Shown here piece after piece: positions 7,821 through 17,850 of a stretch of 64,000 nt of DNA. The stretch covers positions 88,209 through 152,208 of the forward strand of contig JAHDYR010000034.1 in assembly GCA_019828565.1 (NCBI GenBank). The letters run 5' to 3'. Position numbers and translations under genes: made by a program. Position 1 is the stretch's first letter. Every line of letters starts with the position of its first letter. The notes under the pieces were generated by a model. That model made no database searches. It was not told the origin of the DNA and saw only the letters and a list, made by a program, of their open reading frames with translations. The stretch is from Carpediemonas membranifera (taxonomy: Eukaryota > Fornicata).

Positions 7821-10335
7821 GTGCAGCTGACTGTCACGGTTCCCGGAGTCTTGAGCAAGGTCCAGGCCTCGCTCGAGTTCCACGTGCTGCCACATTTGCC
7901 TCGACCGTTGGTCATCGGTTTCCCGACCATGGCTGAGCTTGGATACCTGCGCCTCCCGACCGTGGACGCTGACGATACCGACGCGGTCGTCATGGTGGAC
8001 GACGATGAGGAGTGGGAATGGCTCACTCATATGGGGATCGTCGACGCTGACATAGGGACTATAGAGATTGAGCTGAAAGATCGCGATTGGATCAACAATC
8101 AGCAGCCAAGGCGGAGGTCTGCAGCGGCAGAGGACGGCCTGCGAGAAGAGGTCAGGCGACTACTAGAAGAAGGAGTCATCGAAGAGAGCGACTCACCCCA
8201 CAACAACCCAGTGGTGATGGCACACAAGCGGGGTGGAGAGTGGAGGCTGTGCATAGACTTCCGCAAATTGAATAAGAATACGGTGCCGATCAAGCACACA
8301 ATGCCTAGAATTAGTGACCTGATCGGCAGCCTCGAGGGCTGCTCGTGGTTCGCGACTCTCGACATGAGGTGGGCCTTCCATCAGGTGGACCTGGACCCGG
8401 CAGCACGCGAGCTGACTGCATTTACGGCAGGAGGCAAGCGCTACCAGTACGCGAGAATGCCGTTCGGGTTAACGAACGCGGCTGCGGTGATGCAGCGCAA
8501 CCTTGAGCGACTGCTGGGCGGCCTGGTTAACACGGCATGCCTGGTATATATAGACGACGTGGTCGTCTTCGGCAAAACCGAACAGCAGTACCGTGAGAAC
8601 CTTAGACTGGTGCGCGAGAAGCTCGACAGCGCTCGCGTAGTACTCAACGAGAAGAAGTGCGCGTACGACTTACACGAGATTGATTACCTGGGCTGGCTAG
8701 TCTCCGGAGAAGGAAAGCGCATCAGCCCAGACCGCCTAGCGCCCGTCCGGAACCTTCGTGCCCCACGGGGGAAGGAGGACATCCCGACCCTGACCGGGTT
8801 GACGAACTACTTCCGTGACATGATCCCGCGCTACGCGGAGATGATGGAGCCTATACTTGTCCTCACACGGAAAGACGTTGAGTTTAACTGGACACGCGAG
8901 TGCGACGAGGCTCTGACGCAGGTGAAGCAGCGACTCACCAGCGACGAGTGCTACTTGGCACACCTTGATCCCGACAAGACGATTCATCTCTTCACCGACG
9001 CATCCAACGTCGGAGTAGGAGGTGTCATGGGCCAGTACGACCAGCAAGGCCGTTTCAGACCCGCTTATTTCTTCAGCAAGACGCTGACCGCGGTAGAGAG
9101 ACGTTGGTCGACATATGAACAAGAGGCCTACGGCATCATATACTGCGTGAAGAAGGCTGGAGGACTGTTAGCCGGCGAGCATTTTATCATACATACAGAT
9201 CACAGGAACCTGTGCTACATCGCTGATGCGGTGAACCCCAAGGTGCTCAGGTGGCGACTCATGCTCAAAGAACACCGCTTCACAGTGGTCCACGTTCCTG
9301 GAGCAAGCAACGGAGTCGCCGACGCCCTGTCCAGGCTGGTCCCCACCGAGAGCCTGACCGTCCTCGACCATTCAGTGGATGAGTTCGGTCGCCAGTTCAA
9401 CATGGTCCACGGCGGGACCAACGGCCACCGGGGAATATATGAGACGACAAAGGCCCTCAGAGAACTGGAGTTTGACACTCACCGGACAGTGGGTCACACC
9501 CCGTTCGAAGTGGTACAGTTGGACACGATCGGACCACTGCCGTTGGTGGATGGGATGCGTCATATAATTGTCGTAGTTGAAACGTTTAGCAAACTGGTCA
9601 ACTTGTTTCCCTCACCGTCCACTGACGCTGCGAGCGCAGCTAGCGCGATACTGGACTGGGCCAGCAGATACGGTCGCCCAAGAATGATTCAGACCGACAA
9701 CGCGACACAGTTCAGAAACGCAGTCATCGCAGAACTGACGAGTCAGCTGAGCATTGGCCAGAGGTTCTCGACACCATATCATCCTGCTGGAAACGGAATA
9801 GTCGAGAGAGTTAACGGTGAGATTATGAGGCACATCCGAGCGCTGATGGCCGACTGCGGACCGAACACGACATGGCTGAGTACCGTGCGGGACGTACAGT
9901 ACATCGTCAATTCAGCGGCGTTTTCGCGGTCAGGACTAACCCCGTTCGACGTTCTATTCCCACGGAGCGACAGGGCGGATGAACCTACCCCTGGCGGCCT
10001 CATCTCGTTCAGGAGAGCCGTGGAGGTGAGCAGAGCAATACAAGAAGAGGCGCTCGCCCGCACGGAGGGGAAGGGAGACATCGAGGACGACCTCGAGCCG
10101 GGTAGCTACGTGCTCCTGGAACGGGTGGAGCGGGTCGCTAAGCTTCAGGACAAGCTTCGCGGGCCCATGCTGCTTGTAGAGCGCGCCGAGCACCCCAACA
10201 CGTACGTGGTACGAGATGTGAACACCCAGAAGGAAATGGTCGTGCACGCAGAACGCCTCAGAAAGTTCGTGACGACTGCCCCTCTGGCCGAGATCGAGGC
10301 CATGGCCGGCGATGAGAGGGTGAGCTCCGCGGCCT
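7821..10335 (+). pseudogene. Ty3-2 Pol: protease end, RT, RNase H, integrase (truncated)
   Basis: Same register as the upstream protease. RT motifs WRLCIDFRKLN (~8240) and YIDD (~8549); RNase H FTDASNVGVGG (~8991) and HTDHRN (~9195). The integrase zinc finger keeps the His pair (NGHRG, ~9420) but the two Cys are lost, apparently by a deletion before HTPFEVVQLDTIGP. Core acidic residues are present in QLDTIGP (~9520), QTDNATQF (~9691) and GIVERVN (~9796). No chromodomain is seen because the gene is cut near 10335, where the sequence becomes the antisense of Ty3-3. The frame happens to stay open to 10469. Confidence 0.85.
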
Positions 10336-11750
10336 CAATTGGGCGGCCGGGGACGGTCTTCTGGCAGACTGGGCAGGACTTGATCAGGTCGGCGACATGC
10401 TGGCGCTGGTTGGCCCACGAATGGCCGTGGTCGCGAAGGGACTTGACTGTGCGGTTCGTAGAGAGGTGACAGCCCGCGGCCTTGTGGTGTCGGAGGATGA
10501 GTGTTGTCCGATCGTCACCGTCAATGGTGAAGAGGCGCGAGAGACCATCAGCGGCCCCATTGTCAACACCAGCGACGTGCTTGATACTATAGGCGAACTG
10601 CTCCATGAGCAGTCTCCACCTGCCGACCTTGGCGTTGGTGGAACGATGGAGATGAACCAGGTTGTTGTGATCAGTGAGGATTTCAAATGGGCTCCACCGG
10701 AGGTAGCGCTCGGCCTTCTTGAGGCAGTGGATTATACCGAAGCACTCCTTCTCAATTGTGGGCCACCTCTGTTTCACTCTGTCAAGGGCCTTAGACATGT
10801 AAAGAAGAGGTTGTCCGTCTTGTAGGAGCACGCCCCCGACTCCGACATCTGATGCATCTGTGATTAAGGTCAGCTTCTTACGTGGGTCGAAGTGTACTAG
10901 GGTAGGGGCTGACGTCATCCTAGATTGTATGGTCTTGAAGGCTACGTCGCACTCATCGGTCCAAATGAAGGGACGACTGTTCATGGCGTCGTACAGAGGC
11001 TTTGACACGTCGGCGAAGTCAGCGCCAAGGTAATCGTGGAAGAAGTTAACGAGTCCTAGGAACTGTCTTGTACTTGACGTTGTCTGGGGTCTCGTCATGC
11101 GCGTAATAGCCGAGACTCTGTCTGGGTCGATCTGCTTGCCGTCTTTCGTGATTAGCCAACCGAGGTACTCAAACTGCTCGAGAACAAACTGGGATTTGTC
11201 GAGATTGAGGCGGATGCCCTTTTCCTCACATCTGGTAAGGACCAAGTCAAGATTTTGAGCTAACTGGTCCGGGGTACTGCCGAAGATGACGACATCATCC
11301 TGGTATATGAGGCACTTCTCGTACAGGAGGTCTCCAAACGCGACTTCCATAGCGTACTGGAAGTGAGCACCAGCTTGCTTAAGGCCAAATGGCATCCGTC
11401 TATATCTGTAACGGCCCACGTGCGTGACAAACGTCGTAAGGTCCATCGAAGTTTCATCAGCGAGTGGTATTTGGTGGTAGCCACTGGCCATGTCGATTGT
11501 CGCGAAATATCTCCCCTTCGCGAGGAAGTCGATCGTTTCATCGATCCTAGGTAGGGGGTAGTCAAATTCTTCCGTGACGGTGTTAATCTTCTGATAGTTC
11601 ACGCACATTCTGGTCTTCTGCGTGTTCTTTTTGGCGGTGAGCACCACGGGTGACCCCCATGGGCTCTGTGACGGTTCGATAACCCCTAGGCCTTTCAGCT
11701 TTTCGACGTGGGACTTGATCTCCTCTAGCTTCCATTGACCGGGTAGGGGC
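10336..11750 (-). pseudogene. Ty3-3 Pol: RT, RNase H, integrase zinc finger (truncated)
   Basis: Minus-strand frame beginning near PLPGQWKLEEIKSHVEKL. RT motifs TRMCVNYQKIN and YQDD at 11287-11304; the Q at the second catalytic-box position is unusual for Ty3 elements (YIDD/YVDD in the other three). RNase H LITDASDVGVGG at ~10865. The zinc finger ending KSCPVCQK near 10370 is followed at once by unrelated sequence, so the integrase core is missing. The frame differs from the upstream Gag-protease frame by one position near 11745, in a CCCC run. Confidence 0.8.
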
Positions 11751-13161
11751 GTTGTGATGTGGAGTGAACCCCTTGTTTCAGTTTGAGGGAGAAAGGAGAG
11801 AGAGTGGATGGTTCTTGGGTGAGGTCTCCGAAGGCAGCGGCGTGTTTGTCGATAACTTCCTTGTACGGAGCCTCAATCTGAGTGTTGACCGAGCTGCAGG
11901 CGTAGCTCCTGTCTAACTGCTGTTCTTCGTCAGTGAGTTCGTTGCTGGGCTCATCCGAGGCCATCAGTCTCAGGAGACCAAGGCTCTTCATGGTGGGGAA
12001 CCCGATAATGATGTCAAAGGGCATGTCTGGGAGGACATGAGCCTCTATAGTAGTGGAGAGATCGTACCTGTTGAGCTCGTTGGCCTTGATCGTCAGTGGA
12101 ACTGTTGTAAACCCCTTGGATATCGTTTCTTTGCCATTAGCGAAACTAACAATGAGGGGATCGATCTGTATATTGGTAGCAAGCTCCTCTTTGATGTAGT
12201 TTGTGGAGGCACCTGTATCGAGTAGAATTCTGACAATAGCATGTTCAAGGAGACCGTCGCATCCAAGAACTTCGCCTGGGGAGGACTCTCTGATCACGTT
12301 AAGGAAAGCATACTTGAGGGGATTTACAGGCCCCTGGTTCAGCTTCTTGCGGCAATCAACTTCGAGGTGTCCAAGGCGTGAGCAGTAGTTACACTTGGGG
12401 ATGCCCTTTTTCTTGGCGAAGCATATGTCCTCGGAGTGACCATGCTTGCCGCAGTATGAGCAGTTGAGGTTAGATGGTTTCGGGGGTTCTCGGCGGCCTT
12501 CCTTCGTCGTTCTCTTGTCATCGGGTTTGAGTGGAGGTCGCTTTGTTTCGTGGAGAGCTGATGGGGGAGCTGGGCGGAAGAATGGAGTAGCGATCTTAAG
12601 GGCTTCTTCGACGTTCCGAGCGTGGTCCAATGTGACCTTGTAGAGGTCGTCGATAGTGAGGTTGTGAGTCATTGAGGTTAGCTGTTGCTTGAAGATCTTG
12701 TCTTCAAAGCCGTTGATGAAGGACTCACGCACGTAGTCAATACCGACGGAGGATGGGAGAACGATTGTCGAGATGAGCTTGTGTTGATTGATGTACTGAG
12801 CGACCTGGCCGGGCTTTCGGCCAGGAGCCTTACGAATGAACACTTGGGACATGGTGAACGGGTCAGTGGGGCGGACGAACTTCGTCAAGGCATCTCGGAC
12901 ATGCTTGTCGATGTGATCATTCTCCTTTCTCGTCTTGTCTTTCCTTGACAGCGTCTCGTCGTTGATGACAAGCTCGGTGACGTCAGAGAGTCTGAATGGC
13001 GTCTCTTGTGCCTCGAGCTCGAGGTAAACCGGAGAGGATATGAGTTCGTGCAGCGGGGAACGCTTCTTGCCAGTTCTCAAGCTGTAATCGTCATACGACG
13101 ATAGGAATTTGAGCAGAGACTGGAATGTCAGGATTTTCAGGAGAGGCGTATTCTCGTTCAT
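11725..13161 (-). CDS. Ty3-3 Gag-protease
   Basis: 478 codons from the ATG at 13161 (MNENTPLLKI), ten bases after the palindromic site. Gag region of about 220 residues, then two zinc knuckles (CSYCGKHGHSEDIC and CNYCSRLGHLEVDC, ~12460-12345), then the protease with LLDTGASTNYI (~12225) and the flap-like DIIIGFPTM (~12000). The last residues VHSTSQRPYP match the usual start of RT, but a frame change at ~11745 gives a stop at 11725. Either a one-base indel or a true Gag-Pro/Pol frameshift would explain it; the CCCC run makes an indel plausible. Confidence 0.82.
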   Translation of the reverse strand: MNENTPLLKILTFQSLLKFLSSYDDYSLRTGKKRSPLHELISSPVYLELEAQETPFRLSDVTELVINDETLSRKDKTRKENDHIDKHVRDALTKFVRPTDPFTMSQVFIRKAPGRKPGQVAQYINQHKLISTIVLPSSVGIDYVRESFINGFEDKIFKQQLTSMTHNLTIDDLYKVTLDHARNVEEALKIATPFFRPAPPSALHETKRPPLKPDDKRTTKEGRREPPKPSNLNCSYCGKHGHSEDICFAKKKGIPKCNYCSRLGHLEVDCRKKLNQGPVNPLKYAFLNVIRESSPGEVLGCDGLLEHAIVRILLDTGASTNYIKEELATNIQIDPLIVSFANGKETISKGFTTVPLTIKANELNRYDLSTTIEAHVLPDMPFDIIIGFPTMKSLGLLRLMASDEPSNELTDEEQQLDRSYACSSVNTQIEAPYKEVIDKHAAAFGDLTQEPSTLSPFSLKLKQGVHSTSQRPYPVNGS

Positions 13162-13170
13162 TAAGGGCCA

Positions 13171-13178
13171 GTAATTAC
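13171..13178 (-). promoter_or_regulatory. Ty3-3 palindromic site in primer-binding position
   Basis: GTAATTAC directly after the CA end of the LTR (minus-strand sense), flanked to form CAGTAATTACTG, ten bases before the Gag ATG. Confidence 0.55.
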
Positions 13179-13276
13179 TGATGCCTAAGCCGGGCTAAGC
13201 GAGAATGAATTTATGAGTAAACCTTCTGTGGTGAATATGGTCAGTATTATATCTATACTGATAGCTATAAGCTACA
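13179..13276 (-). repeat. Ty3-3 5' LTR (single surviving copy)
   Basis: 98 bp bounded by TG and CA, one edge set by the palindromic site, the other by the return of YR1 gag sequence at 13277 (CTGGTCGGACGC). No second copy is left to confirm it. Confidence 0.6.
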
Positions 13277-13277
13277 C

Positions 13278-13439
13278 TGGTCGGACGCAACCTGCGAACT
13301 GTTTCTCGACTTGTTCAACACGTCCCAGACCAAACCCCCCCGTGCCATCTCCTACTGCGCAGCCAAAGCCAGAGCCAAGGGTAAGAGAAAGGACCAGCCC
13401 CAGAACAAAGGGGGGTTTCACAAGAAGCACAAGAAGTAG
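13278..13439 (+). pseudogene. YR1 Gag, C-terminal fragment
   Basis: 54 codons starting WSDATCELFLDLFNTSQ, matching YR4 Gag WSDATTELFQDLFNSTE, with the basic tail AKARAKGKRK shared by all YR Gags here, stop at 13437-13439. The 5' part is missing because Ty3-3 inserted at this point. Confidence 0.8.
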
Positions 13440-13468
13440 CCCTTGCCACAGATGTTCAGTTCCCGTCA

Positions 13469-15562
13469 ATGAACAAAAAGTGGCCGGTGTGGGCAAGACT
13501 CGGTGCCTCCCCCGAGGTAGTAAGCTGGCTGCGGGATGGCGTCCCTATCCACCTCACCTCTGCGCCCCCTCCACCAGAACCGCAAAGGCGAGTGGACCCC
13601 CGCCTACTCCCGAAGATCGAAGAGCTAGTCGCCAAGGGCGTCCTCTCCCCGTGCCCGATAGACGAACTGCGTCACAGCGCACCCCTGTTCGCGGTGTCGA
13701 AGGGCAAAGACGATGTCCGCCCCGTGCACGACCTCCGAGCCCTGAACGAGGTGACAGCAGAGCTGAGGGTGTTTCGTCTGTTCGGCATCAGACGGGCGGT
13801 CCGCAATCTGCACAAGAACGACTATATGATCAAGATAGACCTGGCATCGGGATACCACCAACTTGGCGTCGCCTCGCGGGACTCCCCCCTCCTAGGCGTG
13901 GTCCTACCGGACGGCCGTGCATTCAGGTACAACACACTCGGCTTCGGATGGACAGCGGCGCCGTACGTGTTCCAGAGCACGACCATACAGCTTGCAAAGA
14001 TCATCGCACACAGGTTCGGAGTGACCATCGCGGTCTATCTCGACGACTTCTTAGTGTCCCATGCCTCCCCATCGTACCTAGCTTCGGTCACCCCGCAGAT
14101 CATCGACCTCATGCTATCGCTGGGGGCGATACCGGGCCTCAACAAGTGCGTCCTCACGCCGACCCAGCAGGTAGACTACCTAGGTGTCCACATAGACACC
14201 GCAAGCGAGTCCCTAAGAATCTCAAAAGACAAGGCCGAGTCCTACACGGCCACGATCGCCGAGGCCCTCCGGGTCGGGTCCATCACAGCCTCAGACTGGC
14301 AGAAGCTCCTAGGCCGTCTGTCATTCTTCGCAGGGACCACACAGTTCGCCCGCCTCGCACTCAGACCACTGCAGGCCACCCCTACAACGGAGACCGTCCA
14401 CCTCTCCAGCCAGATCCGCAGGCAGCTGGCGGCGTGGCAAGTCCTCCTCCGCGATCGCCCACCCAAGAGGTTCGCCGAAGCAAGAGCTGACTGGGAAATA
14501 CGCGATACGCTCCAGATTTCTGTCACCTCAGACGCATCAACGTCCGGCTGGGGAGCATGCCTGTTCAACGGAGAGAAGGGAGCGGCATCACAGGGTGCCT
14601 TCCCCCCTCATCTCAAGGGGGAACACATTGGTGTCAAGGAGCTCTTCGCGATCGCTCAGGCGATCAAGCTCGTGCCCCAGCAGGAGACACGCTCCTCTCT
14701 CACAGTCTTTGCCGACAACTCAGCTGCCATCAGCTGGGTAAACAGACGGGGATCGCCGAACCTCCCCCCAGCCGCACACCAAATCCTACAGGACATCTAC
14801 AACACGGCAGAAACCAAGCGCCTCGACGTCCACTGCTTCCATATTGCCGGACACCTGAACGTCCAGGCGGACAGGCTCTCCAGGTTCGCCAAGCTCGACT
14901 GGTCGTCACCCCGAGAAGTCTTGGAAACCATCATGCGCAAGTGGGGGCCGGTCGAGATCGACGTCACAGCACGCCCCGACAAGGTTCTGGCCTTACCAGG
15001 CTTTGCAGAAATAGCCTGGTCAATCCACGACAACGGCTTCCAGAGGTACTGGAGGGGAGTCAGGATATATCTAGCTCCTCCTATAGCCCTTTTTGGAGTA
15101 ACGTGTCGTCGCCTCCAGACAATACGCGCCTCTACCCAGACTGGGAACCCTCGACACTGGAGATCAGCGGCGATAGTCCTGTGCCCGGACCTCAACTCGC
15201 CCGAGGTTCGAGCCATCAAACGTTTGACACCCCTCAAGATGTACCTCAGAGTCCAGGCGAAACACCTCCTGCAGTCCGAGCTAGCCTGGACAGCGACAGA
15301 CAAGGGCAAGATCCGCTTCGTGGAGCTTATCCTGAGGACCCGTTCCAAGCCCTCCTCGCTGACGACCGACTATCACATTTCAGAAACGAATCGTCGCGCC
15401 GCACAGCAGCGGGGTCGCCAAATTCCTCCAATCCCGCAACGCGAGCCACTCACACGCGCAACAGCTCAAAGAGTTCCTTCTGACCGAGGGTACCACGTCG
15501 GGCCCACAGTCGATACACAGGAAAGGCTACTGGATTTGCGAGGCCGCCCCACTCGTGTCTGA
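13469..15562 (+). CDS. YR1 reverse transcriptase-RNase H
   Basis: Starts at ATG 13469 (MNKKWPVWARLGAS), the position of the MNARWW start in YR3 and YR4. RT motifs: VRPVHDLRALN, KIDLASGYHQL, LGFGWTAAPYVFQ and the VYLDD box at ~14034. RNase H: SVTSDASTSGWGA (~14523), FADNSAA (~14710), HIAGHLNVQADRLSRF (~14842). A further domain, WGPVEIDV...IYLAPP (~14944-15080), follows; DIRS-type elements carry a methyltransferase-related domain here, and LAPP could be its degenerate motif (inference). The C-terminal ~200 nt overlap the recombinase frame. Coding after ~15380 is probably chance extension. The -1 frame is also almost entirely open. Confidence 0.88.
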   Translation: MNKKWPVWARLGASPEVVSWLRDGVPIHLTSAPPPPEPQRRVDPRLLPKIEELVAKGVLSPCPIDELRHSAPLFAVSKGKDDVRPVHDLRALNEVTAELRVFRLFGIRRAVRNLHKNDYMIKIDLASGYHQLGVASRDSPLLGVVLPDGRAFRYNTLGFGWTAAPYVFQSTTIQLAKIIAHRFGVTIAVYLDDFLVSHASPSYLASVTPQIIDLMLSLGAIPGLNKCVLTPTQQVDYLGVHIDTASESLRISKDKAESYTATIAEALRVGSITASDWQKLLGRLSFFAGTTQFARLALRPLQATPTTETVHLSSQIRRQLAAWQVLLRDRPPKRFAEARADWEIRDTLQISVTSDASTSGWGACLFNGEKGAASQGAFPPHLKGEHIGVKELFAIAQAIKLVPQQETRSSLTVFADNSAAISWVNRRGSPNLPPAAHQILQDIYNTAETKRLDVHCFHIAGHLNVQADRLSRFAKLDWSSPREVLETIMRKWGPVEIDVTARPDKVLALPGFAEIAWSIHDNGFQRYWRGVRIYLAPPIALFGVTCRRLQTIRASTQTGNPRHWRSAAIVLCPDLNSPEVRAIKRLTPLKMYLRVQAKHLLQSELAWTATDKGKIRFVELILRTRSKPSSLTTDYHISETNRRAAQQRGRQIPPIPQREPLTRATAQRVPSDRGYHVGPTVDTQERLLDLRGRPTRV

Positions 15563-16241
15563 CTGACGCCTCCCGACCGCTGCCAAGCAGATAATCGCCG
15601 CCGCCCGGAACGTCGCCTCTGTAGAAGGCCTGACCGGGGGCGCGAAGCCTGTCACGTCCGCGAGAGTCCGCAGGGTCATATACAGACGTCGGAAGTCACC
15701 CCAAGCCTTCCAAGCCGCCCTCTTTTCTGCTCTCTGCTTTATCACCGTGAGTAGAGGCGCAGAGATCTTTGGGCTCAGACGAAGAGACGTCGAGTTCGAC
15801 GCTGACGGCAATGCCCTCCTTTGGTTCGTGAGAACTAAGACTGCCACAGGCGTCCGCAAGCTGGTACCAAACCAATCGTGGGCCAGCTTTAACCCAGCAA
15901 GGGCCCTGAAGGCATGGGTCCCCACGGCAACGCGCCGCGACGACGACGTCATCTGGCGGGCGATCACCTCAACCGGGGGTATTTCACTATCGAAGCCGCT
16001 ACCGGCGTCAACCCTCCGCCACTGGATCCACCAGGCGTACGGCACCGACTTTTCGTGGCACTCATTCCGCAAGGGCGCCACCACGGAGTTGGCGGTAGCC
16101 CACACGAGTACCGAAGTCCTCCTGTCCATGGGGACGTGGGCCTCCACGAAAAGCATGCTGAGATATATGGGCAACGGGGTCCGCACACACCCGGGGGTCC
16201 AGGGACACCTGGCCTCCATCCTTCTCCAACCACCACTTTAA
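15060..16241 (+). pseudogene. YR1 tyrosine recombinase (frameshifted, with nonsense codon)
   Basis: The N-terminal part overlaps the RT frame (LYPDWEPSTLEISGDSP, then DRLSHFRNESSRRTAAG to ~15418). A frame change there is followed by VAKFLQSR..., RKGYWICEAAPLVSD and a TGA at 15562-15564 where YR4 has Trp. From ~15747 to 16241 the catalytic half is intact: VSRGAEIFGL (Arg), RTKTATG (Lys), HSFRKGATTE (His and second Arg, ~16058) and LRYMGNG (Tyr, ~16160). The intact enzyme would integrate a circular cDNA by strand exchange without leaving a target duplication. Confidence 0.85.
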
Positions 16242-16464
16242 ATCTCTGACGGGAGCTAGTGGCTGGGAGAGTTAGGTAGGGTGGGGCTGACACGCGTTAC
16301 AACGGCAGATGTAAGCCACAACAGACATTCTTTGACGCGGTCTCTCGAGGAGACGGTCGGTTTGGGCCCGCAAGCGTGCCTGCAAGCCATTCCACTATGC
16401 TCGTTGCCGATGGGATATCCCCGTTGGGTAGAGCAAGTATGTCTAGAGGCTAGGACAGCTAGCC
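16242..16464 (+). repeat. YR1 3' region with B repeat
   Basis: No gene. It matches the 41373-41555 region of YR4 in patches and ends with GATATCCCCGTTGG...GGCTAGGACAGCTAGC (16415-16464), the YR1 version of the YR4 B repeat. Confidence 0.7.
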
Positions 16465-16563
16465 GGCTGGGTACCACTCGAGCCCATTGGCACCCGGGGT
16501 GCTGAGACGCCCGAGAGGGCGCACGGAAACGCGCAGTTTATGGCATCAGAATTTCGAATGCCC

Positions 16564-16659
16564 TGAAGTCTGGAAACAAGTGTGAAGTGTTTAAGGGGTA
16601 TACCTCCTACGCGGTGATAATGGCTCTAACTGCGTCTACATAGTCATGTAAATACCACA
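16564..16659 (-). repeat. Ty3-4 3' LTR
   Basis: 96 bp, TGAAGTCTGG...ATACCACA on the plus strand. On the minus strand it is preceded by the purine tract GGAGGAGGGGTAG (16672-16660). Confidence 0.92.
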
Positions 16660-16687
16660 CTACCCCTCCTCCATCAGAGCCATGCTT

Positions 16688-17850
16688 CTATTTCCGACTC
16701 TGACCGACTTTGCGCAAATGCTCGTCAACGCACTTTGCAAGTTGGCTATGGTCCTCCATGTACTTCAATAACACGATGTTGGACCGCATGTCTTCGTCTG
16801 TTGCCACTCTCCAGGTGTCTTCGCTGGCTTCGAATCCCAGCCACCTGCACCTCACTTCCGGTGTCCTGTTGGCGTCTCTTCTAATCCTCCAGTCCACTAT
16901 CTTCTTGATATACGCCTGGCTTCTATCTAAGGCGCATGCTACTTTGGCCTTCTCTTCGCTCCACTCTCCCTCGGCGACTTTCAGGTGAGAAACGTGCTTC
17001 TGATACGTCTTCTTCGTCTCTGGGTCTCGCACAACGTACGAGTTCGCCTTCCCGGGGACCTTCCTGACCACCATCAACGGTCCGCGCCACTTGAGGTCGT
17101 ACTTCTTGCGAATCTCCGCGTCGCGATCCACGAAGACCCAGTAACCCGCTGCCACGCGCGACTCAGGGTGCTGCCGCTGAATGTCAGCCGCTCGCTTCTG
17201 GCTGTCCTGCTTCTTCTTCGCCGCTGTCTGCTCCATATTCCTTCTTCTATTTTCTTCGTTCTGGATCATCCTGCGCGCAGCCTCCACCTCCTCCATCCTC
17301 TGTTCCTTGAGCTTGTCCACGGTCGCTCTGGTTCCATCCGCCACTACCAGTCTCCACGCCGACGACCCGGTCGCCCTCGAACGCGCCGAGTTGATGATGT
17401 TCTGGATCGACGGGAGCAGACCCTTCCATCTCCTGGTCTGCCGTTCATACATCTCGCACCGCAGGTGGCGGTTGACCTCTTTGTTCCACCGCTCGACCAC
17501 GCCGTTCTCCTCGTGGTAGTACGGCGTCGTGTGGTTGACCCGCGCCCCGGTCTCCCTGGCCCACGCGTGAAACTCGGTCGATGCGAACTGCGACCCGTTA
17601 TCTGCTACCCACTCGACCGGCATCGGGAAGTGGGTGAGGTAGAACCTCTGCAATGCCTCGATGGTTTCTCGTGACGACACTGTCTTCAGCGGGACCAGGG
17701 TGACCCATCGCGACGTTTCTTCCACAACTGTCAGGATGTTCCGGTACTCGCCGTCGGCCTCTTTCATGACGATAGTGTCCACGAACACTCGACCATACGG
17801 TCCCAGCGGCTCGCGCGGCGCTCGACTGGTACGGGTCGCCCCCCATACCC
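16688..17850 (-). pseudogene. Ty3-4 integrase with chromodomain
   Basis: Minus-strand frame open from ~17959. Real Ty3 coding begins near REPLGPYGRVFVDTIV. Core acidic residues: VFVDTIV, VADNGSQF (~17600) and GVVERWNKEV (~17495). After a basic coiled stretch (RRNMEQTAAKKKQDSQKR) comes a GPLMVV-type segment, then a chromodomain-like KKIVDWRIRRDAN...CRWLGFEASEDTW (~16920-16820). Stop at 16688. It joins the upstream RNase H/zinc-finger frame by a one-base shift in the G6 run at ~17838-17843. Confidence 0.87.

Larger units (their letters stand above)
2101..10335 (+). mobile_element. Ty3-2: Ty3/Gypsy-type LTR retrotransposon, degraded, split by Ty3-1
   Basis: Element parts in order: putative short 5' LTR, palindromic site in the primer-site position, Gag N-half (2178-2660), inserted Ty3-1 (2661-7239), Gag C-half plus protease (7240-7820), in-frame stop, RT-RNase H-integrase (7821-~10335). 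Gag sequence continues across Ty3-1 with CCAGC/CCAGT flanks, which I take as a 5-bp target duplication with one change. The 3' end is missing: about 10335 the sequence switches to the antisense of Ty3-3. Two defects (TGA at 7818-7820, lost integrase zinc-finger cysteines) show it is inactive. Confidence 0.85.
10336..13276 (-). mobile_element. Ty3-3: Ty3/Gypsy-type retrotransposon, 3'-truncated
   Basis: Read on the minus strand: LTR (13276-13179), palindromic site (13178-13171), Gag-protease (13161-~11745), RT-RNase H and the start of integrase (~11750-10336). The right flank begins CTGGTCGGACGC, the Gag sequence of YR1 (compare AACTGGTCCGATGC in YR4), so Ty3-3 inserted into the gag of YR1. 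The rest of integrase, the 3' LTR and the 5' part of YR1 have been lost in a deletion that joined Ty3-3 to Ty3-2 near 10335. Confidence 0.82.
13277..16464 (+). mobile_element. YR1: tyrosine-recombinase retrotransposon, 5'-truncated (same family as YR4)
   Basis: Gag end, RT-RNase H and tyrosine recombinase follow in the order of YR4 and align with it throughout (HSFRKGA, LRYMGNGVRTHPG). The 3' region repeats YR4's arrangement up to a B-type repeat (16420-16464, ending GGACAGCTAGC). Seven bases later a YR5-family A repeat begins; the YR4/YR5 border at 41868 has the same order. The 5' part was removed together with half of Ty3-3. Frame breaks and a nonsense codon in the recombinase make it non-autonomous. 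Confidence 0.85.

Noticed and set aside
13213-14490. 425-codon frame overlapping YR1 RT
   Set aside because: It is the -1 frame of RT with Arg/Pro/Ser-rich text and begins inside the Ty3-3 LTR; treated as chance openness.
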